Assembly: GCA_002305165.1 (NCBI GenBank)
Contig: DBQI01000010.1
Span: 36,143 to 100,142, forward strand
From: Armatimonadetes bacterium UBA1398
Lineage (GTDB): Bacteria; Armatimonadota; Zipacnadia; UBA1398
Length of the DNA: 64,000 nucleotides
Direction: 5' to 3'
The first letter of the stretch is position 1. Each line of letters begins with the position of its first letter. A program made the position numbers and the translations under genes. Below, in pieces: positions 8,832 through 17,728 of this stretch. The notes beneath the pieces are model-generated. The model did no database searches. It saw only the letters and a program-made list of their open reading frames with translations, and was not told the DNA's origin.

Positions 8832-9295
8832 CTTGATCGTTCCTTTCGCGCCAGACCCACCCGCCGCTCGCGGCGCCTTCTCCCTTCTGTGCTGCTCTAA
8901 CGGGAGATACCATGGCTCAACTACTCTCGCAGAAACAACGGCACACTACCAGCACGATTCACTGTCGTCCAAGGGCGCCGGGCGAGTGATTCACCGTTGC
9001 CACACGCCGTCACTTGGCTACGGCCCCGCCACTCACACCAGGAATCCGACAGCGCACAGGAGGAATCCGGCCGTCGTTGACGACGTGGCGGTACGTGAGT
9101 ATGATTGTCCTGTTCCAGTCGGAGTGAGCCATCTGCCGGTGCTAGAGACCGATGAGACGCTTCTGAGGTCAGAGCCTGTTGTCCTAGGCAGTGTGCATCG
9201 GAACGCTTGATCTGGCGGCCGGCCCCCGGGGAGTCCCACCGTACACGGTCGATGGGGGTACGTCTCAGTTGGGGCGCACTGACGATCACGAATGC
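8832..9295. other. Divergent intergenic region between the TPR gene and the sigma-factor gene
   Basis: These 464 nt hold no convincing gene. The only strong signal is a rightward promoter at 9077-9105. The part from about 9112 to 9295 would be a roughly 185-nt untranslated leader of the sigma-factor gene. Open frames crossing it on either strand read as Arg- and Ser-rich noise. No tRNA or recognised riboswitch fold was seen by eye. Confidence 0.5.
9077..9105 (+). promoter_or_regulatory. Sigma-70-type promoter for the sigma-H-like gene
   Basis: TTGACG at 9077-9082 and TATGAT at 9100-9105 are separated by exactly 17 nt, so each box has one mismatch to consensus. Transcription would start near 9112, about 185 nt before the chosen start codon. 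Confidence 0.65.
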
Positions 9296-10033
9296 ATGTT
9301 CCGGCGCGGCGAAGCGCGAGACCGGGACCGCTCTTGCCCTTCCTCCAGGCTGAGGCATAGCCTTTGGGCGGCTGCGGATGAGCCCAGGATCCCCTCTCGC
9401 CTCACCCGCGACTTCGCGAACGTTGCTGATGAGGAGCTCGTCCTGCGTTCGCGAGATGGCTGCTCCCAAGCCACTGAGATCCTCTTGGGGAAGTACCGTG
9501 GCCTAGTGGAGGGCAAAGCCCGCACCTTCTTCCTGGCCGGCGCCGAGCGCGATGACGTCATACAGGAGGGCATGATCGGCCTCTACAAGGCCATCCGCGA
9601 CTTCCTACCAGAGAAGAAAGTCGCGTTCCGCTCCTTCGCGGAGACCTGTGTCACCCGGCAGATCATCACCGCCACGAAGATGGCGACCCGCAAGAAGCAC
9701 CGCCTACTCAACTCCTCCATATCACTGGATACCCCGCCCGATGAGTCCGGCGGCACCGACGCTCTCGAGGCGCCGACGCCAGCCATGCTCAGCGCCTCGA
9801 GTCCCGAGCAGATACTCCTTGGCAAGGACACCGCGCGCGAGATCGGTACTCGAATGCGTACATCGCTATCCGAGCTCGAGTGCATCGCGCTCACGGCCTA
9901 CCTACGGGGACGGTCGTACCATGAGATCGCCCACACGATGCAGATGACCCCGAAGCAGATCGACAATGCGCTGCAGCGTGCGAAGCGCAAGATGAAGGGG
10001 CGGCTGGCCCGCACCCTCCGCGAGTGCGACTGA
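9296..10033 (+). CDS. sigH: RNA polymerase sigma-70 family factor, SigH/Spo0H-like
   Basis: The 245-residue product has sigma region 2 with ERDDVIQEGMIGLYKAIRDF and the RSFAETCVTRQIITATK helix, which match the SigH group (the corresponding B. subtilis segment reads REDIVQEGMIGLYKSIRDF). A linker of about 60 residues leads to region 4 with a helix-turn-helix: RSYHEIAHTM, then KQIDNALQRAKRKM. Region 1.1 and region 3 are absent, as in this alternative-sigma group. I chose the ATG at 9296; the frame is open to a GTG at 9191, but the added residues are not protein-like. No anti-sigma gene is adjacent. Its regulon is not visible here. The long leader suggests post-transcriptional control. Confidence 0.85.
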   Translation: MFRRGEARDRDRSCPSSRLRHSLWAAADEPRIPSRLTRDFANVADEELVLRSRDGCSQATEILLGKYRGLVEGKARTFFLAGAERDDVIQEGMIGLYKAIRDFLPEKKVAFRSFAETCVTRQIITATKMATRKKHRLLNSSISLDTPPDESGGTDALEAPTPAMLSASSPEQILLGKDTAREIGTRMRTSLSELECIALTAYLRGRSYHEIAHTMQMTPKQIDNALQRAKRKMKGRLARTLRECD

Positions 10034-10072
10034 GCCGACTGCCCCGCGCCCAGCCCAGAGGACGCGCCGCGG

Positions 10073-10651
10073 GTGGAGACCTCAACTACGGCTAAGGCAA
10101 GCCTACGGGCGTCCATGAAGGCCCTCCGAAGCTCCATGGATCCCGCGCTCCGAGCAGATGCGTCGCGCCGCGCCGTCGAGTGGATCCGGAAGACTCCCCT
10201 CTACTGTAGGGCCGAGTCGTGCCTGGCCTACCTGCCGTTCGGGTCCGAGCTCGACATCGGCTCCCTACTGGATCCCGCGGTGGATGGCAAGCGGGTGTAC
10301 GTGACACGCTGCACCTTCGCCACTCGCACCATCGAGGTCTGCCCCTACCCTTGCGACCTCGTGCCCATGAGATCGGGCCTGTTCCAGCCCGCACCCAGTG
10401 TGCCCGCCCTGGAGGACGCTCTCATTGGCACGCGCGTGGAGGTCGCCCTCGTGCCGGGTCTGGCCTTCTCTCGGACCACTCGGCACCGCCTGGGGTATGG
10501 AGCCGGCTTCTACGACCTCCTGCTGGGCAGGCACTCGTTGCCCACCATTGGGGTGTGCTTCGCGTCACAGCTCGTAGACGATCTGCCCCACAACAGCCAC
10601 GACGTCCCCGTCGATCTCGTGGCCACCGAGGAGGGGGTGCTCGGAGCGTGA
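10073..10651 (+). CDS. 5-formyltetrahydrofolate cyclo-ligase
   Basis: A 192-residue MTHFS/YgfA-family enzyme that converts 5-formyl-THF to 5,10-methenyl-THF with ATP. The family signature GYGAGFYD lies near 142-149, preceded by the Arg/His-rich TRHRLG. The N-terminal basic helix (KASLRASMKALRSSM) and the strand VALVPGLAFS match the fold. Translation starts at GTG 10073 about 10 nt after AGAGGA. Its TGA overlaps the GTG of the downstream radical SAM gene by 4 nt, which shows tight coupling. It serves one-carbon metabolism in the cytoplasm. Confidence 0.88.
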   Translation: METSTTAKASLRASMKALRSSMDPALRADASRRAVEWIRKTPLYCRAESCLAYLPFGSELDIGSLLDPAVDGKRVYVTRCTFATRTIEVCPYPCDLVPMRSGLFQPAPSVPALEDALIGTRVEVALVPGLAFSRTTRHRLGYGAGFYDLLLGRHSLPTIGVCFASQLVDDLPHNSHDVPVDLVATEEGVLGA

Positions 10652-11712
10652 GAGGGCTCGAGGAGTGGCTGCCTTTTGAGGATGCCCTCGCCACGGCCGT
10701 CGGTCGGGGCTCGCCAGACCCGACCTGGCTGGCGCCATTGCTGTCGGCCGAGGGCGATGACGCCCAGCGTCTACGCGAGGCCGCCGATGGCGTTCGACGG
10801 CGGTTCGTTGGCTACGAAGTGCACCTTCGCGCCCTAGTTGAGATCACCAGCTACTGTTGCCGCAACTGCATGTACTGCGGCCTCCGGCGAGACCACACGT
10901 CACAGCCACGGTACCGTATGTCGCCATCCGAGGTCGTCGCTCTGGCGCGCCAGGCGGCATCGATAGGCTACCGCACGGTAGTGCTCCAGGGCGGGGAGGA
11001 CCCCTGCCTCGATCGGGAGACCGTGGCGCGGATCCTCTCGGACATCAAGGCCTCCACCGATCTGGCCGTCACTCTCAGCCTCGGTGAGCGGAGCTATGAC
11101 ACCTACGCGCGCTGGCGCGAGGAGGGGGCTGACCGGTATCTGCTGCGGATTGAGACAACCGATCCTGCTCTCTTCGCCTCCGTCCATCCTGACGGGAACC
11201 TGCGGCGCCGGATGCAATGCCTGGAGGACCTGAAGCGGCTGGGCTACCAACTCGGCACTGGAGTGCTCGTTGGGCTGCCGGGGCAGACGGCCCTCTCCAC
11301 GGCTGATGATGTCATCTGGATGAGGGATCTGGGAGCCGAAATGCTCGGCGTGGGGCCCTTCATCCCGAACCCTGATACGCCCCTCGCCGATACCCCCGGC
11401 GGCGCCCTGGATCAGGCCCTCAACCTCGTCGCCGTTCTACGCCTCGTGTTCCCCAATGCCCACATACCGGCTACGACGGCCCTGGGCGCGCTCGATCCCA
11501 TGGGGGGAGAGAAGGGGCTGAAGGCTGGCGCGAACGTGCTCATGCCCAATCTGACCCCTCGCACCCAGCGTGAATCGTACGCCCTCTACCCGGGGAAGCC
11601 CATCGTCGATATCACCTCGGCCACCTGTCGGGACGCGATCGTGGCCAGAATCGAAGCGATCGGCCGCCGGGTGGCGGCCGATCATGGTCACGTTCATCGG
11701 CTAACGGAGTAG
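10648..11712 (+). CDS. hydE: Radical SAM protein, [FeFe]-hydrogenase maturase HydE-like
   Basis: The 354-residue protein has the CX3CX2C iron-sulfur motif at Cys70, Cys74 and Cys77. Long HydE-type segments follow: VLQGGEDP, VTLSLGERSYDTY, GADRYLLRIET, VGLPGQT and GVGPFIPNPDTPLA. These closely parallel Thermotoga HydE. HydE makes an intermediate of the H-cluster dithiolate bridge in [FeFe]-hydrogenase assembly; the related PylB makes methylornithine. The three extra Cys of a second cluster seen in some HydE proteins are not evident near the C terminus. No hydF, hydG or hydrogenase gene is in the window. It starts at a GTG overlapping the previous stop, so the coupling to a folate gene is notable. 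Confidence 0.8.
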   Translation: MRGLEEWLPFEDALATAVGRGSPDPTWLAPLLSAEGDDAQRLREAADGVRRRFVGYEVHLRALVEITSYCCRNCMYCGLRRDHTSQPRYRMSPSEVVALARQAASIGYRTVVLQGGEDPCLDRETVARILSDIKASTDLAVTLSLGERSYDTYARWREEGADRYLLRIETTDPALFASVHPDGNLRRRMQCLEDLKRLGYQLGTGVLVGLPGQTALSTADDVIWMRDLGAEMLGVGPFIPNPDTPLADTPGGALDQALNLVAVLRLVFPNAHIPATTALGALDPMGGEKGLKAGANVLMPNLTPRTQRESYALYPGKPIVDITSATCRDAIVARIEAIGRRVAADHGHVHRLTE

Positions 11713-11724
11713 GCTCGAAACGGG

Positions 11725-12258
11725 TCAGCCTGTCTTGGCGAGTTCGAAGGGCTCCCAGTCGGCCTCCCCCTGAATGACCGGCGCGTCGGACTCAGTCGAC
11801 ATGGCGACTGCGCCATCGCTCCGCCTAGTGATGTAGTAGCACTCATAGGGGTTGCCCGCGTAGCAGCCGCTCGTGTCGAACCTCCACTTGTACTCCTCGC
11901 GGAAGTCAACCTGGAGCCAGACCTCGTACCGGCTGTACGGAGACAGGTTCTGAGCGGGACAGAAGAGGTACTCGTTCGAGTAGGTGCGCTTGGATGAGGT
12001 GAAGGGGACCGAGTAGCGGCTCCCTCCATACACCTCAACGATCTCGAAGTCGGTGACCCGAGCGTAGGACGGGGTCACCTCCACCCACACGGCGGCGTTC
12101 CGTGCGACCGTGTCGTGGTTCTTGGGCCACACGCTCAGCCGAGCCTGGTTGGGGTAGTTCGTGAGCGAGTTGTAGGACGAAGCGCAACCCGTGATGAGTA
12201 GCAGACCGATGGTCGCTGCTAGGGTGGCGAGAGCCAGTGGACAGCGTCTACGTGTCAT
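11725..12258 (-). CDS. Hypothetical lipoprotein
   Basis: A 177-residue protein with a classic lipoprotein signal: MTRRR, a hydrophobic core, then lipobox LITGC followed by ASS. The mature part is polar and aromatic, with several Cys (FCPAQN, SGCYAGNPYECYY) that could form disulfides, and no recognised domain. The ATG at 12258 follows GAGAGGAGG at good spacing; an in-frame ATG six codons upstream overlaps that ribosome site and is less likely. It converges on the hydE gene with 12 nt between stops. Confidence 0.7.
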   Translation of the reverse strand: MTRRRCPLALATLAATIGLLLITGCASSYNSLTNYPNQARLSVWPKNHDTVARNAAVWVEVTPSYARVTDFEIVEVYGGSRYSVPFTSSKRTYSNEYLFCPAQNLSPYSRYEVWLQVDFREEYKWRFDTSGCYAGNPYECYYITRRSDGAVAMSTESDAPVIQGEADWEPFELAKTG

Positions 12259-12383
12259 CTCCCATCCTCCTCTCAAGCGCGTCCTCGCTGGCGGAAGGGG
12301 GCTTGCTCACTGCTACTTCCTATGACGCCTTACCCCGCAACAACGTTCCGGCGGCGGAACTCCAAGGCGCCCTTGCGGTGGGC

Positions 12384-13838
12384 CTACGCCCTATGCGCCG
12401 TTGCCGGGCCGTTGCCCGCGAAGCGCATCTCCCAGTGGGCCTCCAGGTCCGCGCGCCAAGCCTGCGCCGCCTCGAGGAGCTCTGCGGCCACCTCCGGCTC
12501 CTCATGCGCCAGGTTCCGTCGCTCGCCGATGTCCTCTACCAAGTCGGCTAAGTGAACCTCATCATCAGGAGGAGCCCCTTCCACGAGTTGCCCCTTGTGC
12601 ACCAGCTTCATATCTCCTCGGCGAACGGCGGTCTGCTCCCCTTGCTCCCAGTAGATGGCCTCGTGCGGAGTCGTCGCGCCTTCCGTCAACATGGCTGTCA
12701 GGTCACGTCCGTCGAACGAATAGCCCGACGCGTCGATGCCGGCCGCGCGGAGCATGGTAGGGACCACATCCATCGCGGCGCCCATCTCATCGATCGTCTG
12801 CCGAGGCGGTATCACGCCGGGGAAGCTCATGAGCGCCGGGACCCTGATCCCGCCCTCGTAGAGGCTGAACTTGTGCCCCTTGAGTGGTCCTACCGTCCCT
12901 CCGTAGTACGGCTCACGGCTGTCGTTGAGCCAGTTTCGGGTCTCGCGGGATGGGCCGTTGTCGCTCTGGAAGAAGATGCAGGTGTTGTCGCGGAGACCAT
13001 GCGCCTCCAGGGCGCCGACGACCGCGCCAACGGAGTCGTCGACGGCCGCCAGCATGGCGGCCATCACCTGCCGCTCCCACGGGAGGTGGTCGAAGCGCCT
13101 CATGTATGACTCGGGCGCGTGCATGGGGTAGTGGGGAGCATTGAAAGGGACGTAGAGCAGGAACGGCGCATCGCCCTCAGCCATACGGTCCACGTAGTCC
13201 ACCGCCCACTCGCCGACCATTTCCGTGAAGTAGCGGCCGTTGTTGTAGATCTCCCTGCCGTTGTCCCAGAGATCGTGGACCTGGGCCATACCGCCGCTGT
13301 TCATGCCCCAGTAGAAGATGTGGCTGTAGTAGTCGATACAGCCCGCTAAGAAGCCCTTCCACTCGTCGAAGCCGTGATTGTGCGGCTGGTACTCCTCCGC
13401 CACCCCCAGGTGCCACTTGCCGAACATCCCTGTCCGGTAACCGTGAGGCCTGAGGAGCGAGGCGAGGGTCGGCGTCGATGGCGGCAAGCCCGTCGCCTGA
13501 CGGTGTCCGCCGAGGATGGAGCGCACGCCGGCATGGCCCGGGTAGCGACCGGTCAGCACGGAGGCCCGTGACGGTGAGCACACCGGGGAGTTCGAATACC
13601 AGCTCCGCAAGAGGGCGCCAGAGGCGGCAAGAGAGTCAAGATGCGGGGTCGCCAAGTCCGAGGAGCCCATGCACGAGAGGTCTCCGTACCCTTGGTCATC
13701 GGTGTAGAAGATCACGAAGTTGGGTCGGTCCGGCATCGGTTCAGATCCTCTCCACAATGGGCCTTGGCCCGCGGCGCCAAGTCCGAGGGCGCCCACACCT
13801 AGCGCCCGGAAGAAGTCGCGTCTCGAAGGTGGGCTCAT
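12384..13838 (-). CDS. Arylsulfatase-type sulfatase with Tat signal
   Basis: A 484-residue alkaline-phosphatase-superfamily sulfatase. The twin-arginine signal (SRRDFFRALGVGALG) sends it folded across the membrane. Metal Asp residues are at 47-48 (YTDDQGYGD). The formylglycine motif is Cys87-Ser-Pro-Ser-Arg91, so it needs a formylglycine-generating enzyme or anaerobic maturase not seen here. GKWHLG holds Lys140 and His142, and SDNGP supplies further metal ligands. It likely removes sulfate esters from sulfated polysaccharide. The substrate is unknown. It is divergent from the M24 peptidase gene, across a 147-nt spacer. Confidence 0.92.
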   Translation of the reverse strand: MSPPSRRDFFRALGVGALGLGAAGQGPLWRGSEPMPDRPNFVIFYTDDQGYGDLSCMGSSDLATPHLDSLAASGALLRSWYSNSPVCSPSRASVLTGRYPGHAGVRSILGGHRQATGLPPSTPTLASLLRPHGYRTGMFGKWHLGVAEEYQPHNHGFDEWKGFLAGCIDYYSHIFYWGMNSGGMAQVHDLWDNGREIYNNGRYFTEMVGEWAVDYVDRMAEGDAPFLLYVPFNAPHYPMHAPESYMRRFDHLPWERQVMAAMLAAVDDSVGAVVGALEAHGLRDNTCIFFQSDNGPSRETRNWLNDSREPYYGGTVGPLKGHKFSLYEGGIRVPALMSFPGVIPPRQTIDEMGAAMDVVPTMLRAAGIDASGYSFDGRDLTAMLTEGATTPHEAIYWEQGEQTAVRRGDMKLVHKGQLVEGAPPDDEVHLADLVEDIGERRNLAHEEPEVAAELLEAAQAWRADLEAHWEMRFAGNGPATAHRA

Positions 13839-13985
13839 CCACTGTTCCTCCGACGTTCACGCCGTTCCCGTGATACGGTTCACGGCACAAGATCTGGGTC
13901 CCTCCAGGGATCTCAAGAGAGGGCTTCGGCCTGGAGTCCGGCGAAACAGCCCAATGCCCAATACCTCGGCCAAGGAGCCTGCCCC

Positions 13986-15269
13986 ATGGATGATGTCTCT
14001 CCCCTCTCCCGCCCCCTATCGCGTACCTTTCCCAAGGTTCACACCATGCGTGAACGCGCTGACCTCACCTACCGGATACTGGCCGAGCGGCTAGACATTG
14101 TGCTGCCACTCGCTATGGATGACGGGGACCTGGATATGTGGATCGTCCTCTGCCAAGAGGACGACCTCGACCCGATCCACGAGACCATGATCCCCCTCGA
14201 CTGCTGGTGTCCCATCCTGCAGATGCTCGTGTTCATCCGCACCCCCGACGGGATAAGGCGGGTGAGCATCTGCGGCACGAACACCAAGGACCTCTACGAG
14301 CGCCCGTACACCGGCCAGGTGGAGGACGAGCAGTGGAAGGTCTTGCAGTCGCTCGTTCGGGAGGCGGACCCGGGGCGCATCGGCGTGAATATCGGGTCGG
14401 TCCAATGGTGCGCCGGCGGGCTCACCCACAACCTCTTCACCCAACTACGAGAGCGCCTGCCTGAGGGCTATGCGGACCGTCTTGTCTCGGCCGAGGCAGC
14501 ATGCACGAGGTGGGCAAGCACCCTGTCGCCAATGCAAATCGACCTCTTCGAGCACGCTGTCGCCGTGGCCCATCACATTCTGGCGCGGTGCTACAGCCGG
14601 GATGCCGTCGTCCCCGGGGTCACGACAGCGACCGACCTGGAGTGGTACTACTGGCAGCAGGCGGTCGATCTCGGGCTCGAGGTCTCCTTCCGCCCCTTCT
14701 TCAATCGGGTACGCAGCGAGGCGGCAGCGGAGGCGTACGGGCCCGACGACAAGGCGCTCCGCCCGGGCGACCTGATCCACTCGGATGTCGGCATCAAGTA
14801 CCTAGGCCTGAACACGGACCATCAGCAGTGGGCCTACATCCTGCGGCCCGGGGAGACGCAGCCTCCGGAGGGCATCCAGCGCCTCATGGCCGAGGCGAAC
14901 CGCCTCCAGAACGTCTTCATGAGCGAGTTCCAGGAGGGGCGCACGGGCAACGAGACGTTGGCGAGCATCCTCACGCGCGCGCGGGCTGAGGGCATCCCCA
15001 ACCCCAAGGTGTACTCCCACTCGTTAGGCATGTTCCTGCATGAGCCGGGGCCGCTGATCGGCCTCCCGTGGGAGCAAGAGCGCTGCGTCGGTCGCGGCGA
15101 CGTCGCGCTCGTGAGCGGCAACGCCTTCACGGCCGAGTTGGGAGTACGCGACGCGGTGCCCGAATGGGGCGGCCAAGTCGTAGGCTTCGGCATCGAAGAG
15201 GACGTGGTGTTCACCGATGGCGTGTGCCGGATGGTCCACGGGCGCCAGGAGCGCTTTTACCTGATCTAG
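13986..15269 (+). CDS. M24 family metallopeptidase (Xaa-Pro aminopeptidase-like)
   Basis: A 427-residue pita-bread-fold protein with all five expected metal ligands: Asp in HSDVG, Asp in NTDHQQW, His in YSHSLGMFLHEPG, Glu in TAELG and Glu in GIEEDV. The N-terminal creatinase-like domain contains MDMW-type hydrophobic/acidic strands (DGDLDMWIVL). The start at 13986 is supported by AAGGAG 8 nt upstream; a second in-frame ATG at 14046 would also make a complete domain. No signal peptide is clear. It is only distantly similar to the two tandem M24 proteins further on. It likely trims proline-containing peptides, but creatinase-like amidohydrolase activity is possible. Confidence 0.82.
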   Translation: MDDVSPLSRPLSRTFPKVHTMRERADLTYRILAERLDIVLPLAMDDGDLDMWIVLCQEDDLDPIHETMIPLDCWCPILQMLVFIRTPDGIRRVSICGTNTKDLYERPYTGQVEDEQWKVLQSLVREADPGRIGVNIGSVQWCAGGLTHNLFTQLRERLPEGYADRLVSAEAACTRWASTLSPMQIDLFEHAVAVAHHILARCYSRDAVVPGVTTATDLEWYYWQQAVDLGLEVSFRPFFNRVRSEAAAEAYGPDDKALRPGDLIHSDVGIKYLGLNTDHQQWAYILRPGETQPPEGIQRLMAEANRLQNVFMSEFQEGRTGNETLASILTRARAEGIPNPKVYSHSLGMFLHEPGPLIGLPWEQERCVGRGDVALVSGNAFTAELGVRDAVPEWGGQVVGFGIEEDVVFTDGVCRMVHGRQERFYLI

Positions 15270-15281
15270 GGTTGGCCCTAG
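15266..15281. terminator. Small hairpin between convergent M24 and hisD genes
   Basis: CTAGGG, loop TTGG, CCCTAG form a perfect 6-bp stem that includes the stop codon of the M24 gene and lies 4 nt from the hisD stop. There is no U-run, so this is a weak terminator candidate only. Confidence 0.3.
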
Positions 15282-15285
15282 TAGG

Positions 15286-16590
15286 CTACTCCTCCAGTCG
15301 GATGCTCACCGAGCGCGCGTGAGCGGTGAGGCCTTCGGCCTTGGCTAGAGTGATGATGTCGCGGCCATCCTCAGTCAGCGCGCCCGGTGAGTACTCCAGT
15401 ACCGAACTGCGCCGCATGAAGTCCTCCACGCCGAGAGGGGACGCGTACCGCGCAGTGCCCTCCGTCGGCAGGACGTGGGACGGTCCTGCCAGGTAGTCAC
15501 CCACCGGCTCCGGTGTGTGGGCGCCCAGGAAGATGGCGCCCGCCGTGCGGAGCCCCGCGGAGAGCGCCTCGGCCTCCTTCGTGAGCACCTCGAGGTGTTC
15601 CGGAGCGACGGCGTTGGCGACCGCCACGCACTGATCCAGGTCTCGACAGACGACGAGGGCCCCGCGCTGGGCGAGGGACTCCCACGCCTCGGCGCCGCGC
15701 TCCAAGTCCCCCGTCTGGCGGACAAGCTCGGCGCGCACTTCAGCCGCATGGGCCGCCGAGGGGGTACAGAGAACCGCCGACGAGAGAGCCCCATGCTCCG
15801 CCTGACTGAGTAGGTCCGCTGCCACCCACGAGGCAGGTACTGTGCCATCGCTGATAACGAGCACGTCGCTGGGCCCCGGCAACGACTCGATGCCTACCTG
15901 GCCGAAGACCTCGCGCTTCGCCAGAGTCACGTAGATGTTCCCTGGGCCCACGATCTTGTCCACCCGCGGGATGGTCTCCGTCCCGAACGCCAGCGCGGCA
16001 ACTGCCTGAGGGCCCCCTACACGGAACACCCGGTCGACCCCCGCCTCCCTTGCCGCCGCGAGCATGAGCGGGATCAGGCTGCCGTCGGGCTTGGACGGCA
16101 CAACCATCACGATCTCGTCGACGCCGGCCACCCGGGCGGGGGCGGCGCACATGTAGACAGTGCTCGGTAGCGGGGTTCCGCCGGGCACGTAGATGCCAAC
16201 CCGTCGCAGCGGCATCCAGCGTTGGCCCAGGGTCCGCCCCGCCTCCCGCTCGATCCACGAGCGAGGAAGGCACCGCTCGTGGAAACGCCGCACGCGTTCA
16301 CAGGCCTTGACCAGCGCCCTACGCTGGTCGTCCGGCAGGCTATCGTAGGCCGTATCGATCTCCTCGCGCGGCACTTCGAAGCGCTCTGGCGTCGCGTCGG
16401 GCCAGTCCAGCCGCCGGACATGCTCCACGAGCGCCGCGTCTCCCCGCGCGGCGACGTCACGCACGATGCGGGATACCTCGGCCGCTTCCTTGGCGAACTT
16501 CAAGAACAGCGGTGGCCGGAGCTCCGAAGCGATCTGCGCGATCGGGGTTTGCCGGGTGTCGTAGGTTCGGATGGACAGAGGCTGCATCAT
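15286..16590 (-). CDS. hisD: Histidinol dehydrogenase
   Basis: The 434-residue enzyme catalyses the last two oxidations in histidine synthesis, L-histidinol to L-histidine with two NAD. The zinc ligands are Gln263, His266, Asp365 and His424, and the catalytic pair is Glu331-His332; all are in the expected motifs (LLSQAEHG, APEHLEV, GDYLAGPSH, LTAHARSV). VGGPQAVAALAFGT and GPGNIYV are family hallmarks. The ATG at 16590 overlaps the stop of the upstream M24 gene (ATGA) and follows GGGGGAG. Other his genes are not nearby, so the his pathway is scattered in this genome or this copy serves another alcohol. It is the last gene of a leftward run from mnmA. Confidence 0.93.
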   Translation of the reverse strand: MMQPLSIRTYDTRQTPIAQIASELRPPLFLKFAKEAAEVSRIVRDVAARGDAALVEHVRRLDWPDATPERFEVPREEIDTAYDSLPDDQRRALVKACERVRRFHERCLPRSWIEREAGRTLGQRWMPLRRVGIYVPGGTPLPSTVYMCAAPARVAGVDEIVMVVPSKPDGSLIPLMLAAAREAGVDRVFRVGGPQAVAALAFGTETIPRVDKIVGPGNIYVTLAKREVFGQVGIESLPGPSDVLVISDGTVPASWVAADLLSQAEHGALSSAVLCTPSAAHAAEVRAELVRQTGDLERGAEAWESLAQRGALVVCRDLDQCVAVANAVAPEHLEVLTKEAEALSAGLRTAGAIFLGAHTPEPVGDYLAGPSHVLPTEGTARYASPLGVEDFMRRSSVLEYSPGALTEDGRDIITLAKAEGLTAHARSVSIRLEE

Positions 16591-17666
16591 TGCCACTCCC
16601 CCGGCTGGCACAGCTTCGGAGGCTTCGGGGCATGCGAGAGGGACCGGAAGCCGGTCTCCGTGACGATCCCCAGGTCCTCGATCCGCACCCCACCCAAGCC
16701 CTCGATGTAGATCCCGGGCTCTATGGTGATCGCGTTGCCAGCGGCCAGCACGTAGCCCGGACGCACATGGGGCGGGTGTTTGGCGATGCCGAGACCGTGT
16801 CCGAGGCCGTGGTTGAACTGCTCTCCGAACCCCGCCTCCTCGATCACTGAGCGGGCGGCGCGATCTACCTCCTCGCCAGTGGCTCCGCTATGGACCGCGG
16901 CGCAGCCGGCTATCTGGGCGCGATAGACAGTCTCGTAAACCTCGCGCTGCCTCTCGGTTGCCTCGCCCACGACCACCGTGCGTGTGAGGTCAGAGTTGTA
17001 CCCGTCGTAGACACAGCCGAAGTCCACCTTGACGAAGTCACCCGCCTCGACCGCTCGGGAGGTGGGGACGTGGTGCGGGTACGCCGAGTTGGGTCCTGAA
17101 GCGACGATCGCGAACCCGTGTGCCTCCGCTCCGTGCTCGAGTTGCAGCTCGGCCAGTCGTTGTGCCAGCCGCACTTCCGTGGCGCCCGGGATGATCTCGC
17201 CCTGGATCTCCTCCCAGACGCGATCGGTGATACGGCAAGCCTCGGCCATGGCGCGGATCTCGTCATCGTCCTTCACGGCCATAATGGGGTCGACCAGTCC
17301 CGGCGCCGGCACGAGTTCCGTCCCTGGCAGGGCCGCCTCCCACTCGTGTAGTCTAGCGACGGTGACAGCGTCGGAGTCGTACGCCACCCGAGATCCCGCC
17401 CCGAGCTCCCGAAGCGCGCCGGGCACCAGCTCCAGCCCCTGGCCACCGATGACGGGAGTGACCCCCACAGTCCTGTTCTTGGCTGCCGTCGCGTAGCGGC
17501 CATCCGTCACAAGCCAGGCCTGCTCTTCCGTCAGTACCAGATCACCGAAGGAGCCCGCGAAGCCGCACAGATACCGGATGGCATCCCGGCGAGCCACTAC
17601 CGCCGCCTGCACAGCCAGCCCCGCCATCCGTGCCCGCAGCGCCTTGAGCCGTCGCACGTAGTTCAT
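16587..17666 (-). CDS. M24 family Xaa-Pro peptidase (second of a tandem pair)
   Basis: A 359-residue aminopeptidase P/prolidase-like enzyme. Metal ligands fall at Asp215 and Asp226 (VDFGCVYDGYNSDLTRT), His290 (HGLGHGLG), Glu316 (TIEPGIY) and Glu330 (GGVRIED). The N-terminal domain begins RRLKALRARMAGLAVQAAVV, as in other short PepQ proteins. I chose the ATG at 17666, since the longer open frame upstream reads as noise and overlaps the previous gene. It is clearly paralogous to the adjacent M24 gene upstream and overlaps hisD by 4 nt. It probably cleaves Xaa-Pro dipeptides in the cytoplasm. Confidence 0.9.
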   Translation of the reverse strand: MNYVRRLKALRARMAGLAVQAAVVARRDAIRYLCGFAGSFGDLVLTEEQAWLVTDGRYATAAKNRTVGVTPVIGGQGLELVPGALRELGAGSRVAYDSDAVTVARLHEWEAALPGTELVPAPGLVDPIMAVKDDDEIRAMAEACRITDRVWEEIQGEIIPGATEVRLAQRLAELQLEHGAEAHGFAIVASGPNSAYPHHVPTSRAVEAGDFVKVDFGCVYDGYNSDLTRTVVVGEATERQREVYETVYRAQIAGCAAVHSGATGEEVDRAARSVIEEAGFGEQFNHGLGHGLGIAKHPPHVRPGYVLAAGNAITIEPGIYIEGLGGVRIEDLGIVTETGFRSLSHAPKPPKLCQPGEWQ

Positions 17667-17728
17667 CGTCAGGTCTCGACCTCTCGTGTTCGCGTGAGGA
17701 GTCAGGGGACAGGCAGTCTGGCGATGCT

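Noticed and set aside
12345..12360. Six-bp hairpin GTTCCG-GCGG-CGGAAC after the sulfatase gene
   Set aside because: Short stem, no U-run and unremarkable in GC-rich DNA.
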